Under the pieces are notes generated by a model. The model made no database searches. It was given only the letters and a program-made list of their open reading frames with translations, and was not told the origin of the DNA. From assembly GCA_012520615.1 (NCBI GenBank), contig JAAYNX010000222.1, positions 1-52,653 on the forward strand: a DNA stretch of 52,653 nt. Direction: 5' to 3'. The translations under genes were made by a program, and so were the position numbers. This DNA comes from Clostridiaceae bacterium (GTDB lineage: Bacteria > Bacillota > Clostridia > DSM-8532). This document shows, one piece after another, positions 25,624 through 35,167 of the stretch (its first letter is position 1; the number at the start of each line of letters is the position of its first letter).

Positions 25624-26796
25624 ATGGATTACAGAAAAGAATCATTAAAACTTCATAATGAATGGAAGGGAAAAATCGAAGTTATCAGTAAAGTTCCGGT
25701 AAAAGATAAGCAAGACCTTTCACTTGCATATACCCCAGGTGTTGCTGAACCATGCCTTGCCATTCAAAAAGATGTAAACCTCTCATACAACCTGACAAGG
25801 AGATGGAACCTTGTTGCAGTTGTAACAGACGGTACTGCGGTACTTGGGCTGGGGGATATTGGTCCTGAAGCCGGAATGCCTGTTATGGAAGGCAAATGTG
25901 TATTGTTTAAAACCTTTGGTGATGTAGATGCATTTCCGCTTTGCATCCGCTCCAAAGACGTAGATGAAATCGTACACACGATTAAATTGCTTGCCGGAAG
26001 CTTCGGAGGCGTAAATTTGGAGGATATCTCTGCTCCAAGATGTTTTGAAATTGAAAAACGGCTGAAGGCTGAATGCGATATTCCAATATTCCATGATGAC
26101 CAACACGGTACTGCTATCGTCGTTCTGGCAGCTATGCTAAATGCTTTGAAGCTAACAAATAAGGACATACATGATATCGAGGTTGTAGTAAATGGCTCTG
26201 GAGCGGCAGGTATAGCCATCACTAAACTGTTGATGGCTATGGGATTGGAAAAAGTTATCCTTTGCGATACAAAGGGTGCTATTTATGAAGGAAGAGACAA
26301 TCTGAACCCAATAAAAGAAGAAATGGCTAAGATATCAAATCTGCATAAGAAAAAAGGCCTGTTAGAGGATGTCATCGTTGGAGCTGATGTGTTCCTTGGT
26401 GTATCTGCAGCCGGTGTTCTCACAAAGGAAATGGTTAAAACAATGGCAAATGATCCTATTATTTTTGCCATGGCAAATCCCACCCCGGAGATAATGCCGG
26501 ACGAAGCAATTGAAGCCGGTGCAAGTGTTGTGGGTACAGGTCGTTCAGACTTCCCGAACCAGATTAACAACGTTCTTGCATTCCCTGGCATTTTCAGAGG
26601 CACTTTGGATGTAAGAGCAAGCGATATCAATGATGAAATGAAGATTGCAGCAGCAAAAGCTATCGCAGAACTTGTTTCTGATGAGGAACTCAATGCTGAA
26701 TATGTTATTCCCGCTCCTTTTGATCCTAGGGTAGGAAGCGCAGTTGCCAAAGCAGTTGCAGAAGCTGCCAGAAAATCAGGCGTTAGCAGGGTATAA
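25624..26796 (+). CDS. NAD(P)-dependent malic enzyme
   Basis: LAYTPGVAEPCLAI, TDGTAVLGLGDIGPEAGMPVMEGK, NLEDISAPRCFEIE, IFHDDQHGTAIVVLAA. Start ATG 25624 after AAGGAGCG. Confidence 0.95.
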   Translation: MDYRKESLKLHNEWKGKIEVISKVPVKDKQDLSLAYTPGVAEPCLAIQKDVNLSYNLTRRWNLVAVVTDGTAVLGLGDIGPEAGMPVMEGKCVLFKTFGDVDAFPLCIRSKDVDEIVHTIKLLAGSFGGVNLEDISAPRCFEIEKRLKAECDIPIFHDDQHGTAIVVLAAMLNALKLTNKDIHDIEVVVNGSGAAGIAITKLLMAMGLEKVILCDTKGAIYEGRDNLNPIKEEMAKISNLHKKKGLLEDVIVGADVFLGVSAAGVLTKEMVKTMANDPIIFAMANPTPEIMPDEAIEAGASVVGTGRSDFPNQINNVLAFPGIFRGTLDVRASDINDEMKIAAAKAIAELVSDEELNAEYVIPAPFDPRVGSAVAKAVAEAARKSGVSRV

Positions 26797-26818
26797 GGAA
26801 ATCATCCGATTGTATAAA

Positions 26819-26860
26819 TACATACCGGGAGCATCATTTAAGTGAGGCTCCCGGTATGTA
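26819..26860 (+). terminator. Hairpin downstream of malic enzyme
   Basis: TACATACCGGGAGC ... GCTCCCGGTATGTA perfect stem. Confidence 0.65.
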
Positions 26861-26902
26861 ATTAATTCCTAAGTTTAACTCCCCTTTGTGGGAGTCTATT
26901 AT

Positions 26903-27142
26903 TTATATAAGCTCATACATTTCAATGCTTTCTTCTTTTTTAACATGTTCAGTTACCTTTAGAACCTTGAATTTGGTAAGATTCTCACCAAATCGGATTT
27001 CAACAATATCTCCCACATTAACTTCTGTCCCAGGCTTGGCAGTACGACCGTTTATAGTAACTTTCTCCTTTGAACAGGCCTCATTGGCTAGAGTTCTCCT
27101 TTTAATAATACGACTAACTTTAAGAAATTTATCTATACGCAT
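26903..27142 (-). CDS. S4-domain RNA-binding protein (YabO/Hsp15-like)
   Basis: MRIDKFLKVSRIIKRRTLANEACSKEKVTINGRTAKPGTEVNVGDIVEIRFG; start at 27142 directly after mazG. Confidence 0.94.
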   Translation of the reverse strand: MRIDKFLKVSRIIKRRTLANEACSKEKVTINGRTAKPGTEVNVGDIVEIRFGENLTKFKVLKVTEHVKKEESIEMYELI

Positions 27143-27143
27143 G

Positions 27144-27950
27144 CTAATCCTCCTCTTTTTCTTTTCCTTCAAGTTTTTTAGATTCATCCCAGAAAGCATC
27201 CATCTCGGCAAGAGACATATCAGCAAGCTGTTTTCCTTGCTTAGCGGCGCTTTTTTCAACAAATTCAAACCTGCGAATAAACTTGTTAACAGTAGCTGTT
27301 AACGCAAGCTCGGGCTGGACCTTCAAAAACCTTGATACGTTTACTACCGCAAAGAGTAAGTCTCCCAGTTCTTCTTCAATGTTTGCTCTATTTTCGTTTT
27401 TGTATGCCTCCTCCAGCTCTTTAAACTCCTCTTTCACCTTGAGCATGGCATCATTTATATCATCCCAGTCAAACCCAACCTGAGCAGCTTTCTGCTGCAC
27501 TTTAAAGCTTCGCATAAGAGCAGGAAGGTTGCTCGGAACCCCATTCAAAACTTGTGTCTGTGTTTTCTGACCCTTTTCTTCCTTCTTGATCTTTTCCCAA
27601 ATCGTCATTACATCATCGGGAGTTTCTGCTTCTTCTCCCCCGAAAACATGTCGGTGACGATTTACCATTTTTGCACTTACACCGTGAATTACATCGCTAA
27701 AGTCAAATTGTCCGTTCTCTTTGGCAATCTGAGCATGAAATACAACTTGAAGGAGTAAGTCTCCCAACTCATCGCAAAGTTTTGTGGGGCTTTCCTCGTC
27801 TATGGCTTCTAAAACTTCATATGCCTCTTCTATAAGGTATCGTTTAAGACTCTTGTGATCCTGCTCCCTATCCCACGGACAACCATTTGGAGCCCGAAGC
27901 AAAGACATAATCTCCAACAAATCATTATAGTCATATCTTTCTTTTTTCAT
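27144..27950 (-). CDS. mazG: Nucleoside triphosphate pyrophosphohydrolase (MazG)
   Basis: LRAPNGCPWDREQDHKSLKRYLIEEAYEVLEAI, LCDELGDLLLQVVFHAQIA, and a second EELGDLLFAVVNVSR motif. Confidence 0.96.
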   Translation of the reverse strand: MKKERYDYNDLLEIMSLLRAPNGCPWDREQDHKSLKRYLIEEAYEVLEAIDEESPTKLCDELGDLLLQVVFHAQIAKENGQFDFSDVIHGVSAKMVNRHRHVFGGEEAETPDDVMTIWEKIKKEEKGQKTQTQVLNGVPSNLPALMRSFKVQQKAAQVGFDWDDINDAMLKVKEEFKELEEAYKNENRANIEEELGDLLFAVVNVSRFLKVQPELALTATVNKFIRRFEFVEKSAAKQGKQLADMSLAEMDAFWDESKKLEGKEKEED

Positions 27951-28007
27951 ATATTCCTCCGCTATTAGTCCGTTGATTACCTGCCGTAAATTTCTTGATT
28001 TTGTTTA

Positions 28008-28787
28008 TCAGCGTTTGAGTTCCCCTGTACCGGTGAGTTTTTCTATACTCCTTGGCAGGGCATCCTTAGAATTTTTCCAATCCGCTTCGGAGTTACGGTA
28101 ATCAAACATCTTTGTAAAGTAATTTACTTCTTCATTAATTCGTTTTAGTTCTGACAATTCCAAAGGCAACAGTTCAGTTAAAAATTCAGCCTGCGTGGCA
28201 GGAGAAAACACCTCTCTTGCTTTAATAAGCAATCCTTCAACATGCTTTAGACAAAAACCTTTAGATTCATTGAATTTCCTTTTAAATTGCGGCTCCTTTT
28301 TATAAAGATAGAGGGTGTTATCTAAAAGTCTGTCCATATTGTCATTTGTTTTTTTGCATACGGCGCAAGTGCTTTTTAACGTGGTAAGTTTACTTAGCAA
28401 TTCCTCTATAGCCTTTCCCGCAACACTCTTCCTGCCCTTGATGTTTTCTGAAAAAGCTTCGAGGTGACCTTTATTTTGCAAGGAATTGATTTCCTTTTCA
28501 TGCTTTAAATATATTTCTTCTATGTCCTTGATCTGCTCGGCCATATGAGTGTCAATAACCAAAGCCAGCGGTAATCTATTCTTCTGAAGGTTGTACAGCT
28601 TGGCAAAATGATTGGCACAAAAGCCGGTACGATTTGTTTCAATCCTGCAATCAGGTTCCATCATGGCCGGCCCTATAGCATATTCCAGTGCATCATTCTC
28701 TAACCTTTTTTCACAAACACAAAGGGGGCATTCGGTTTTCTGATCAAATGCCTCATTGATAGGAATGGTATATATTCTTTCTTTCAT
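28008..28787 (-). CDS. DUF6062-like Cys-rich protein
   Basis: MKERIYTIPINEAFDQKTECPLCVCEKRLENDALEYAIGPAMMEPDCRIETNRTGFCANHF with paired CxxC and C..H motifs. Confidence 0.7.
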   Translation of the reverse strand: MKERIYTIPINEAFDQKTECPLCVCEKRLENDALEYAIGPAMMEPDCRIETNRTGFCANHFAKLYNLQKNRLPLALVIDTHMAEQIKDIEEIYLKHEKEINSLQNKGHLEAFSENIKGRKSVAGKAIEELLSKLTTLKSTCAVCKKTNDNMDRLLDNTLYLYKKEPQFKRKFNESKGFCLKHVEGLLIKAREVFSPATQAEFLTELLPLELSELKRINEEVNYFTKMFDYRNSEADWKNSKDALPRSIEKLTGTGELKR

Positions 28788-28904
28788 GTATAATATCTCC
28801 AAGTTTTCTAGGACCGCTTTTTACCAATGTGTATAGGATATCACAATTGGAAAAAACTAATCAAGGCTATTACACCCGTTTTTGATGTTTTTTTCAAAAA
28901 ACAC

Positions 28905-28933
28905 TTGACTCTAAATAAGGTCTTTGCTATTAT
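28905..28933 (+). promoter_or_regulatory. Promoter of tRNA-Met/tRNA-Glu
   Basis: TTGACT (28905-28910), 17-nt spacer, TATTAT (28928-28933), upstream of the tRNA pair. Confidence 0.8.
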
Positions 28934-28969
28934 GTAATAGCGTCACAAAACGGTTCGCGAAAAATTTAT

Positions 28970-29046
28970 GGCGGCGTAGCTCAGATGGCTAGAGCACGCG
29001 GTTCATACCCGCGGTGTCGTTGGTTCAATTCCTACCGCCGCTACCA
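28970..29046 (+). tRNA. tRNA-Met (CAT); could be elongator Met or Ile2
   Basis: GGCGGCGTAGCTCAGATGGCTAGAGCACGCGGTTCATACCCGCGGTGTCGTTGGTTCAATTCCTACCGCCGCTACCA; anticodon CAT; encoded CCA. Confidence 0.94.
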
Positions 29047-29049
29047 TAT

Positions 29050-29124
29050 GGCCCCATGGTCAAGAGGTCAAGACACGGCCCTTTCACGGCTGTAACGGGG
29101 GTTCGATTCCCCCTGGGGTCACCA
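29050..29124 (+). tRNA. tRNA-Glu (TTC)
   Basis: GGCCCCATGGTCAAGAGGTCAAGACACGGCCCTTTCACGGCTGTAACGGGGGTTCGATTCCCCCTGGGGTCACCA; anticodon TTC. Confidence 0.96.
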
Positions 29125-29126
29125 AT

Positions 29127-29161
29127 AAAAGCGAGATGATTACAAATCATCTCGCTTTTTG
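29127..29161 (+). terminator. Rho-independent terminator of tRNA operon
   Basis: AAAAGCGAGATGAT-TACAA-ATCATCTCGCTTTT + T. Confidence 0.93.
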
Positions 29162-29169
29162 TTTACGCG

Positions 29170-29250
29170 GAAAATCCTTCGACTCCACTGCGCTCCGCTC
29201 AAGAGGACATCAACATATGTCATTCTGAATGGAGTAAAGCGGAATGACAC
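29170..29250 (+). repeat. REP-like repeat, second copy
   Basis: AAATCCTTCGACTCCACTGCGCTCCGCTCAAGAGGACAT..TGTCATTCTGAATGGAGTAAAGCGGAATGACAC. Confidence 0.7.
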
Positions 29251-29260
29251 ACCACCTATG

Positions 29261-29854
29261 TCAATTCAATTCGTCAAGAGTGAGGGAGAAGTTGTTCATG
29301 AAATGCTTCATGAAGTACTCGACTTCGGGAAGCTTTAAACTTTTTATCTTTTTTTGTATTGACTTTTGTGCTTTTTGGAATTCACCGTTTCCGGCTTTTG
29401 ACTCTTCCACACATTTTATGTAGGCACAAATTCTGTCTGCGGCTTTAACTAGCCTCCCTTCGAGGCTAGTTTCATCATAGAACAGAATTCCTTTATAATA
29501 ATCCTGTAAAAAATCAGGAAGCAGTGATAAAAGCTTATCTTTTGAAAGTTCCTCCAAACCTTTATACGAAGTTTGAATCTCCGGGTTAAAATATTTTATA
29601 GGAGTGGGAAGATCTCCGGTGATGGTTTCGTTGCTATCATGATACATTGCAAATAGAGCTGTTTTTTCAGGATTTGCATTACCATTATATACCTTATTAT
29701 TGATTACAGCCAAACCATGGGCAATCATAGCTACCTGAAGGCTGTGCTCCATAATATTTTCTCTGTCCACATTTCGCATAAGGCTCCATCTGTAAATATG
29801 CCTCATGCGGGACAAAAAAGCAAAAAAGCTGTATTGGTTATTTTCCTGATTCAA
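29261..29854 (-). CDS. HD-domain 5'-deoxynucleotidase (YfbR-like)
   Basis: MRHIYRWSLMRNVDRENIMEHSLQVAMIAHGLA, ALFAMYHDSNETITGDLPTPIKYFNPEI, ADRICAYIKC. Confidence 0.93.
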   Translation of the reverse strand: MNQENNQYSFFAFLSRMRHIYRWSLMRNVDRENIMEHSLQVAMIAHGLAVINNKVYNGNANPEKTALFAMYHDSNETITGDLPTPIKYFNPEIQTSYKGLEELSKDKLLSLLPDFLQDYYKGILFYDETSLEGRLVKAADRICAYIKCVEESKAGNGEFQKAQKSIQKKIKSLKLPEVEYFMKHFMNNFSLTLDELN

Positions 29855-29883
29855 TAAAAAAACCTCCCTTTAAAACAACTCTG

Positions 29884-31143
29884 TCATACCCGTTGAATAT
29901 CTGCACCAAGTCTCTGTAATTTATTCTCTATAAATTCGTACCCTCTGTCAATATGATGTATGTCGAGGACCTCTGTTGTTCCGGTAGCGGCAAGTCCTGC
30001 AATTATAAGCGCCGCTCCTGCCCTTAAATCCGTTGCACGCACCTGCGCCCCCTGTAATGTCTCTATACCTTCTATAATTGCTGTTCTTCCGTCTACGCGT
30101 ATTTGAGCGCCCATTCTTCTAAGTTCATTTACATGCATGAATCTGTTTTCAAAAATAGTTTCCACAATAACGCTGGTTCCTTCGGCAAAACAGACATACG
30201 CAGATAATTGGGCCTGCATATCTGTTGGAAAGCCGGGAAACGGATGGGTCTTAATATCCAAAGCCATAGGCCTGTTTTTACCTATGACTCTTATAGTATT
30301 ATTTTCTTCTATGATTTCGATGCCTGATTCCCGCAGCTTAGCCGTTACAGGTTTTAAATGCTCGGGAACTACATTTTTAAGGGTTATGTCTCCGCCGGTT
30401 AACGCCGCTGCTGTCATAAATGTTCCGGCCTCAATTCTGTCTGGCATAATGGTATGTTCCGTGCCATTTACCTTATCCACACCATCTATTGTTATCGTAT
30501 CCGTTCCCGCTCCGAAGATTTTTGCTCCCATTTTGGTAAGAAATGATGCTAAATCTACTATTTCAGGCTCCGATGCCGCATTTTCGATTACTGTCCGCCC
30601 CTCAGCCAATACTGCCGCAGTTATCAGGTTTTCAGTTGCTCCCACGCTAGGAAAATCAAGATAAATAGTTGCTCCATGCAGCTTTTTATCGGGGCAATAT
30701 GCCTCAATGAAACCATGTCCGTTATTTATTTGCGCACCCATAGCCTCAAAGCCTTTAAGATGGAGGTCTACTGGTCTGCTTCCGATGGGGCATCCTCCTG
30801 GCAAAGCAACTTTTGCGGTTCCTGTTCTGGCAAGCAAAGGCCCCATTACCAAAAAAGAAGCCCGGAGCTTGTTTACCAATTCATACTCTGCAGTATGACC
30901 GGTAAGAGATTGGGCTGATACTGTAATTTTTCTTGATCTTCCGTTTACTTTTACATTTGCCCCCAAGTTTGATATAAGTTCGCACATATCCGAAACATCA
31001 TCTAACCCCGGAATTTGTTTGATGAGGCATTCCTCTGCTGTTAATAAGCATGCAGATATAATGGGGAGAATAGCATTTTTTGAACTTGAAATTAATGCAG
31101 AGCCCATTAAAGGCTTTCCCCCGTTAATAACAAAAGCTCCCAT
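29884..31143 (-). CDS. murA: UDP-N-acetylglucosamine 1-carboxyvinyltransferase
   Basis: SSKNAILPIISACLLT, LRASFLVMGPLLARTGTAKVALPGGCPIGSRPVDLHLKGFEAMGA (PGGCxIG active-site loop), HPFPGFPTDMQAQL. Confidence 0.96.
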   Translation of the reverse strand: MGAFVINGGKPLMGSALISSSKNAILPIISACLLTAEECLIKQIPGLDDVSDMCELISNLGANVKVNGRSRKITVSAQSLTGHTAEYELVNKLRASFLVMGPLLARTGTAKVALPGGCPIGSRPVDLHLKGFEAMGAQINNGHGFIEAYCPDKKLHGATIYLDFPSVGATENLITAAVLAEGRTVIENAASEPEIVDLASFLTKMGAKIFGAGTDTITIDGVDKVNGTEHTIMPDRIEAGTFMTAAALTGGDITLKNVVPEHLKPVTAKLRESGIEIIEENNTIRVIGKNRPMALDIKTHPFPGFPTDMQAQLSAYVCFAEGTSVIVETIFENRFMHVNELRRMGAQIRVDGRTAIIEGIETLQGAQVRATDLRAGAALIIAGLAATGTTEVLDIHHIDRGYEFIENKLQRLGADIQRV

Positions 31144-31250
31144 ATACTTCACCTCTTAATTTTTATGTAAAAGTCTTTAATGAAGCTTTTGTTCATGTCT
31201 TTATTATTTTCTTAAAACTTAGTTTCAATCATGGTAAATAATCTTGTTTT

Positions 31251-34200
31251 TTATAAATCTCCGCAAATTCGCAATGTGCGCTCAAGCATAACCAAAAAAT
31301 CACCAAAAGTCATCATTCTGTCAGGGTATGCCAAGCTTGTAGCATTGCCTTGAAGTATACCTTTTTCAAGGGCAAATTTGTAAGAATTTAAATATCTGTT
31401 TTCAGCCTTATTTAAGTCAGTATAATGTGACCAAATTCCCGGTTTCGTGGGTATAGCGCTTTCACGGGTTTTAAATTTGTAAAATTCAATTAATAAATTT
31501 ACGGCCTTATCCCTTCTGACGTAGGAATTGGTTACCTCTCCCGAATTGTCTATTAGCCCTGCACTGACAGCTTTTTGAACTATATCATAGTCGTTATATT
31601 CTGTCTCTAGCACATCAAACAAAAGCTTTAATATATCCTTTTGCGTCATATGAGCATTGTGATTAAAATTCGTATTTTTTATACTCTTCAAATCATAAAT
31701 CTTCTGAATTCTTTCCATGCTTTCTCTTACATACAAAGGAACAGTTGTTTGAGGCTTAATCTCATTTGTTGCAGCCACAATTGCCCCCGGTTTATCCAAT
31801 TCCCCTATGACACGGCCAAGTGAATAATCAGTGAATGTGGGCAGCTTATACCAACTCTGGTTTGAGCTACAAGCAAAGGTATTAATCTGTCCTTGTGCGT
31901 AGCTTCTTATGTCTGTAACAGGCAGTTCAACCCTGATTGGTATGTTGAGCGTATTTATTGGGCTGCCTTGTATATACGAAAATTTAAAGTCGGTAACCGG
32001 AGTTTTAAAATTCATATTTGCCGATGGTGTGTATTGGCTTGCTGGTGAAAGGGTTTCCAATCTAAAGTCCAATACATTATTCTTTGTTTTCATCTTAAAG
32101 TATGAATCTGTATGAAAAGTACCGGGCCTTATTGTGTACTCACCCCAAGGTAGTATAAGATAGAGCTCCTTTTTTAGCTCTGCTAAAGTATCTATTACAA
32201 CAGAGCTTAAATCCAACCTAATTATAGAGGTTCTTTCAGGAGGAACAGAGAGATCTATTTTTACAATCGATCCATATTGGCTTCGGATTCTTTCTCCCAA
32301 AACATGAGCATCATCACCCTGAGAAGAAATAACCCATATACCGTCTTCAAGCTTGGCCGGAATATTAAGACCGTCGCCCGTTACAGCTTCTTCAAGATCA
32401 AAGCTGCCGTCATACTCGTTTTTGCTTTTGTTGGTTATAACCATAATAGTACGGGTAGGCATACTCCGAAGTTTGGTTGTTGGGTCGTACGCATAAAGCC
32501 TTGCATAATAGCGCCTGTTAGATATCAATCCGGTAGCCGTATATGTATCGCTGTTCACTTCAATTGTTTTCGAACCTGTAAAATTCAAATCCTCGGAAAA
32601 CTCCAAGAGATATAAAAGTCCGCTTTCCTGAACCCAGATATAGGTTATACTGCTTTCGGTGACACCATTTGGACCAGTATCAACACCGAATCCGGTAGGC
32701 GGTGCAGGAGGCTTGTGGGCTTCTGTTTTTATAACCAGCGGGTTGCTAAATTCCGATTCTATAGCATTTCCCTGAGAGTCTATGCTGATTGCCTTTATCC
32801 AGAAATAATAAACTGTATCGGACTGGAGTGAATCCACTCTGAAAAAGGTGTTGTTTTTTATTTGTTCATAGCTGACCTGCTTTATTATGGTCGCTTGTTC
32901 CAGTTTATCGCTGGTACCTCCTCTGATTTCATAATTCATATCAATAAAATATGTCCAGAAAAGGTCTACAAAGGTTGAGGCTGCAATGCCCTTTAAATCA
33001 ACGGGCACTGTCGGGGTTACCGGAGTTTCCGGAACATCTACAGGAGTAGTAATAATTATGGGGTCGGAAGGATCGGAAGAAACCCCGTTCTGATTTTCTA
33101 TGGTAACCCAGACCAGGTATGTAGTATTATCGTTAAGACCTGATATATCAAAGCTAAAGGTCTGGTCTTCATCATCCTGCAGGTCAGGAACATTGAATCT
33201 CTGTTGCGGAATTTCAAAGGCTTGGATATCAGGTTGAGATAAATCGCTGTATGCTATAAATGGTTCATCCCTGTTATTTCTCATACTAATAGCGTTTACA
33301 GCCTCATTGTAGCTAACTACATGAGGAACCACTGACCACCCGGTAAGATATTCAAACTTTTTACCAATTTTTTTATCATCATATCCCTCGTCACCGGGAT
33401 TAAGTTCGTCATTCGCTATGTAATCGTCCTTGGAGACTTGGTCCCATCTCTCGTCATTAGCATTATATAAAGCATACCATGTTTTATCCAGTACCAGCGT
33501 TGCGCCTGTTAACGTAACGCTGTCAGACCCGTCAGCATTTACTTTTAATCCAAATGGCGGCGCAGAAGGGGCTTCCGGTCTGTCAGCTCCCGCATCGGGA
33601 TCTGTAATAATTACCTTCACCGATTGCTTTGATACATATGGCATAGTTATCATAAAACCATCGGTAGGGCTTTCTACCAGATAGCTCTTTTTCGCATATA
33701 TCACAAAATAATATGTTGAGTTGGATTTTAAGCCAGTCAGATCATATCTGTATCCAATAACCTCGCCCGAAGCTTTGCTCCTAATCATATTTGATTCGCT
33801 GATTGTCAGGTTTGAGGCAATCATAAAGTTGGACGGCGGATTGCTGACATCCTGTATATCTTCCAACAAATAAACATCGTAGGTTACTTCATTGTCAATA
33901 ATACCTTCCCCTGTTCTGGGTGGTTTCCAAAAAATTGATGCACTAAAGGGCGTGAGAAAGTCTTCATACTTTAAATCAGAATCTGCAGGAGGAAAAGAAT
34001 CTACAATCTCAGGAGCCTGGGGCTGCTGGGGAATCTGTTCCTTAAGCATAACCTTGTTATTGGATCTGAAATCAACTGGGGTAAGCGAGCCCGGCGCATA
34101 AGCTTTGGCATCAATTTTAAAGCTATATGAATTAGTGTCACCCTTTTTAACTGTTATCTGATAACTGTCAATATCAGGAATGAGTCTGTATAGCTTTCCT

Positions 34201-35144
34201 TCCGGCTCATTATTGACGTAACGGTACAGCTCGTAATCAACTCGGGTAAAAGTGCTCCCCTTAACAATCGGATTCCAGAAAAGCCTCCAGATAGTGTCCC
34301 CTTCATTATTGTAGCCTACCTTCTGAGCTTTAAGAAGAATATCAGTTTTAATTGTAACTGCTTCTATCTCTTCTGCCGTGGCATAAGCAACACTAGCGTT
34401 AGGTTGAGGAACAACTTTTATTGAATATTCCCGGCCGGGCATGGCATGGGTATATACATACTCCAGTTTTTTCTCGGCACTGTTTATGGTAACATTGGAA
34501 CCCGGTTTACCTATTTCAGATGCTACTATATCTGGAATTGGCGGGGGCTGAGTAAAACCCTTGGTATCAGATACCAGAATTTTATAGTTAATACGGCCGG
34601 TGGTGTCCCATACATCATCCCATTTGATTTTCATGTTATTGGTGCCGGGTATAAGCTCTACAGATACATGCAGACCTGTCAGAAACTTTGCAGGATTAGA
34701 TTTCTGCGAAGTAATAGTGTACTGACCTGTAGGAGTATTAATCTTATATTGTGATTTTAAATAGGTTTCATAAATAGTTCCATGCTTTATACCTTCCGGC
34801 GTATACTCGGTAAATCTAAAGCTTGTGGCAGCACCGTTCAAGGGAATAGTCATCGCTTCTTGAATTACTTGCCCCGAACCGGTCGAAATCTCATTCATTC
34901 CTACAATTATATATCTTTCATCTGCTTCGGCAGGGAAATTAGTTATGGACCAAGTCCAGCCTAGTTCTGCATACCATTCGCTGCTGTTTACATTTTTAAC
35001 ATAGCCTATATCAGTGACCTTGTTCTGGCTGGGCGGCTGCAGAAGCATGGTGTCAGCAAATATACTTGGGCTCGGTATAAGCCCCAGCATGAATGTAAAT
35101 ACAAGCAGGATTGCTATTATTTTAATTTTTATTTTTTGGTCCAT
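31251..35144 (-). CDS. Large secreted fibronectin type III-like protein with SLH-like C-terminus
   Basis: 1297 aa; signal peptide; repeated FN3-type strands (NNTTYLVWVTIENQNGVSSDPSDPIIITT; SDTVYYFWIKAISIDSQGNAI); SLH-like C-terminus (VRRDKAVNLLIEFYKF...FALEKGILQGNATSLAYPDRMMTFGDFLVMLERTL). Confidence 0.85.
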   Translation of the reverse strand: MDQKIKIKIIAILLVFTFMLGLIPSPSIFADTMLLQPPSQNKVTDIGYVKNVNSSEWYAELGWTWSITNFPAEADERYIIVGMNEISTGSGQVIQEAMTIPLNGAATSFRFTEYTPEGIKHGTIYETYLKSQYKINTPTGQYTITSQKSNPAKFLTGLHVSVELIPGTNNMKIKWDDVWDTTGRINYKILVSDTKGFTQPPPIPDIVASEIGKPGSNVTINSAEKKLEYVYTHAMPGREYSIKVVPQPNASVAYATAEEIEAVTIKTDILLKAQKVGYNNEGDTIWRLFWNPIVKGSTFTRVDYELYRYVNNEPEGKLYRLIPDIDSYQITVKKGDTNSYSFKIDAKAYAPGSLTPVDFRSNNKVMLKEQIPQQPQAPEIVDSFPPADSDLKYEDFLTPFSASIFWKPPRTGEGIIDNEVTYDVYLLEDIQDVSNPPSNFMIASNLTISESNMIRSKASGEVIGYRYDLTGLKSNSTYYFVIYAKKSYLVESPTDGFMITMPYVSKQSVKVIITDPDAGADRPEAPSAPPFGLKVNADGSDSVTLTGATLVLDKTWYALYNANDERWDQVSKDDYIANDELNPGDEGYDDKKIGKKFEYLTGWSVVPHVVSYNEAVNAISMRNNRDEPFIAYSDLSQPDIQAFEIPQQRFNVPDLQDDEDQTFSFDISGLNDNTTYLVWVTIENQNGVSSDPSDPIIITTPVDVPETPVTPTVPVDLKGIAASTFVDLFWTYFIDMNYEIRGGTSDKLEQATIIKQVSYEQIKNNTFFRVDSLQSDTVYYFWIKAISIDSQGNAIESEFSNPLVIKTEAHKPPAPPTGFGVDTGPNGVTESSITYIWVQESGLLYLLEFSEDLNFTGSKTIEVNSDTYTATGLISNRRYYARLYAYDPTTKLRSMPTRTIMVITNKSKNEYDGSFDLEEAVTGDGLNIPAKLEDGIWVISSQGDDAHVLGERIRSQYGSIVKIDLSVPPERTSIIRLDLSSVVIDTLAELKKELYLILPWGEYTIRPGTFHTDSYFKMKTKNNVLDFRLETLSPASQYTPSANMNFKTPVTDFKFSYIQGSPINTLNIPIRVELPVTDIRSYAQGQINTFACSSNQSWYKLPTFTDYSLGRVIGELDKPGAIVAATNEIKPQTTVPLYVRESMERIQKIYDLKSIKNTNFNHNAHMTQKDILKLLFDVLETEYNDYDIVQKAVSAGLIDNSGEVTNSYVRRDKAVNLLIEFYKFKTRESAIPTKPGIWSHYTDLNKAENRYLNSYKFALEKGILQGNATSLAYPDRMMTFGDFLVMLERTLRICGDL

Positions 35145-35167
35145 AAGCTTGTTCTCCTTTGGATTCT

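Noticed and set aside
25764-26750. ORFs antisense to malic enzyme (152 and 155 aa)
   Set aside because: Ser/Ala-rich shadow translations of a strongly conserved enzyme; no RBS or domain.
30137-30664. 175-aa ORF antisense to murA
   Set aside because: Complete overlap with murA on the opposite strand; shadow ORF.
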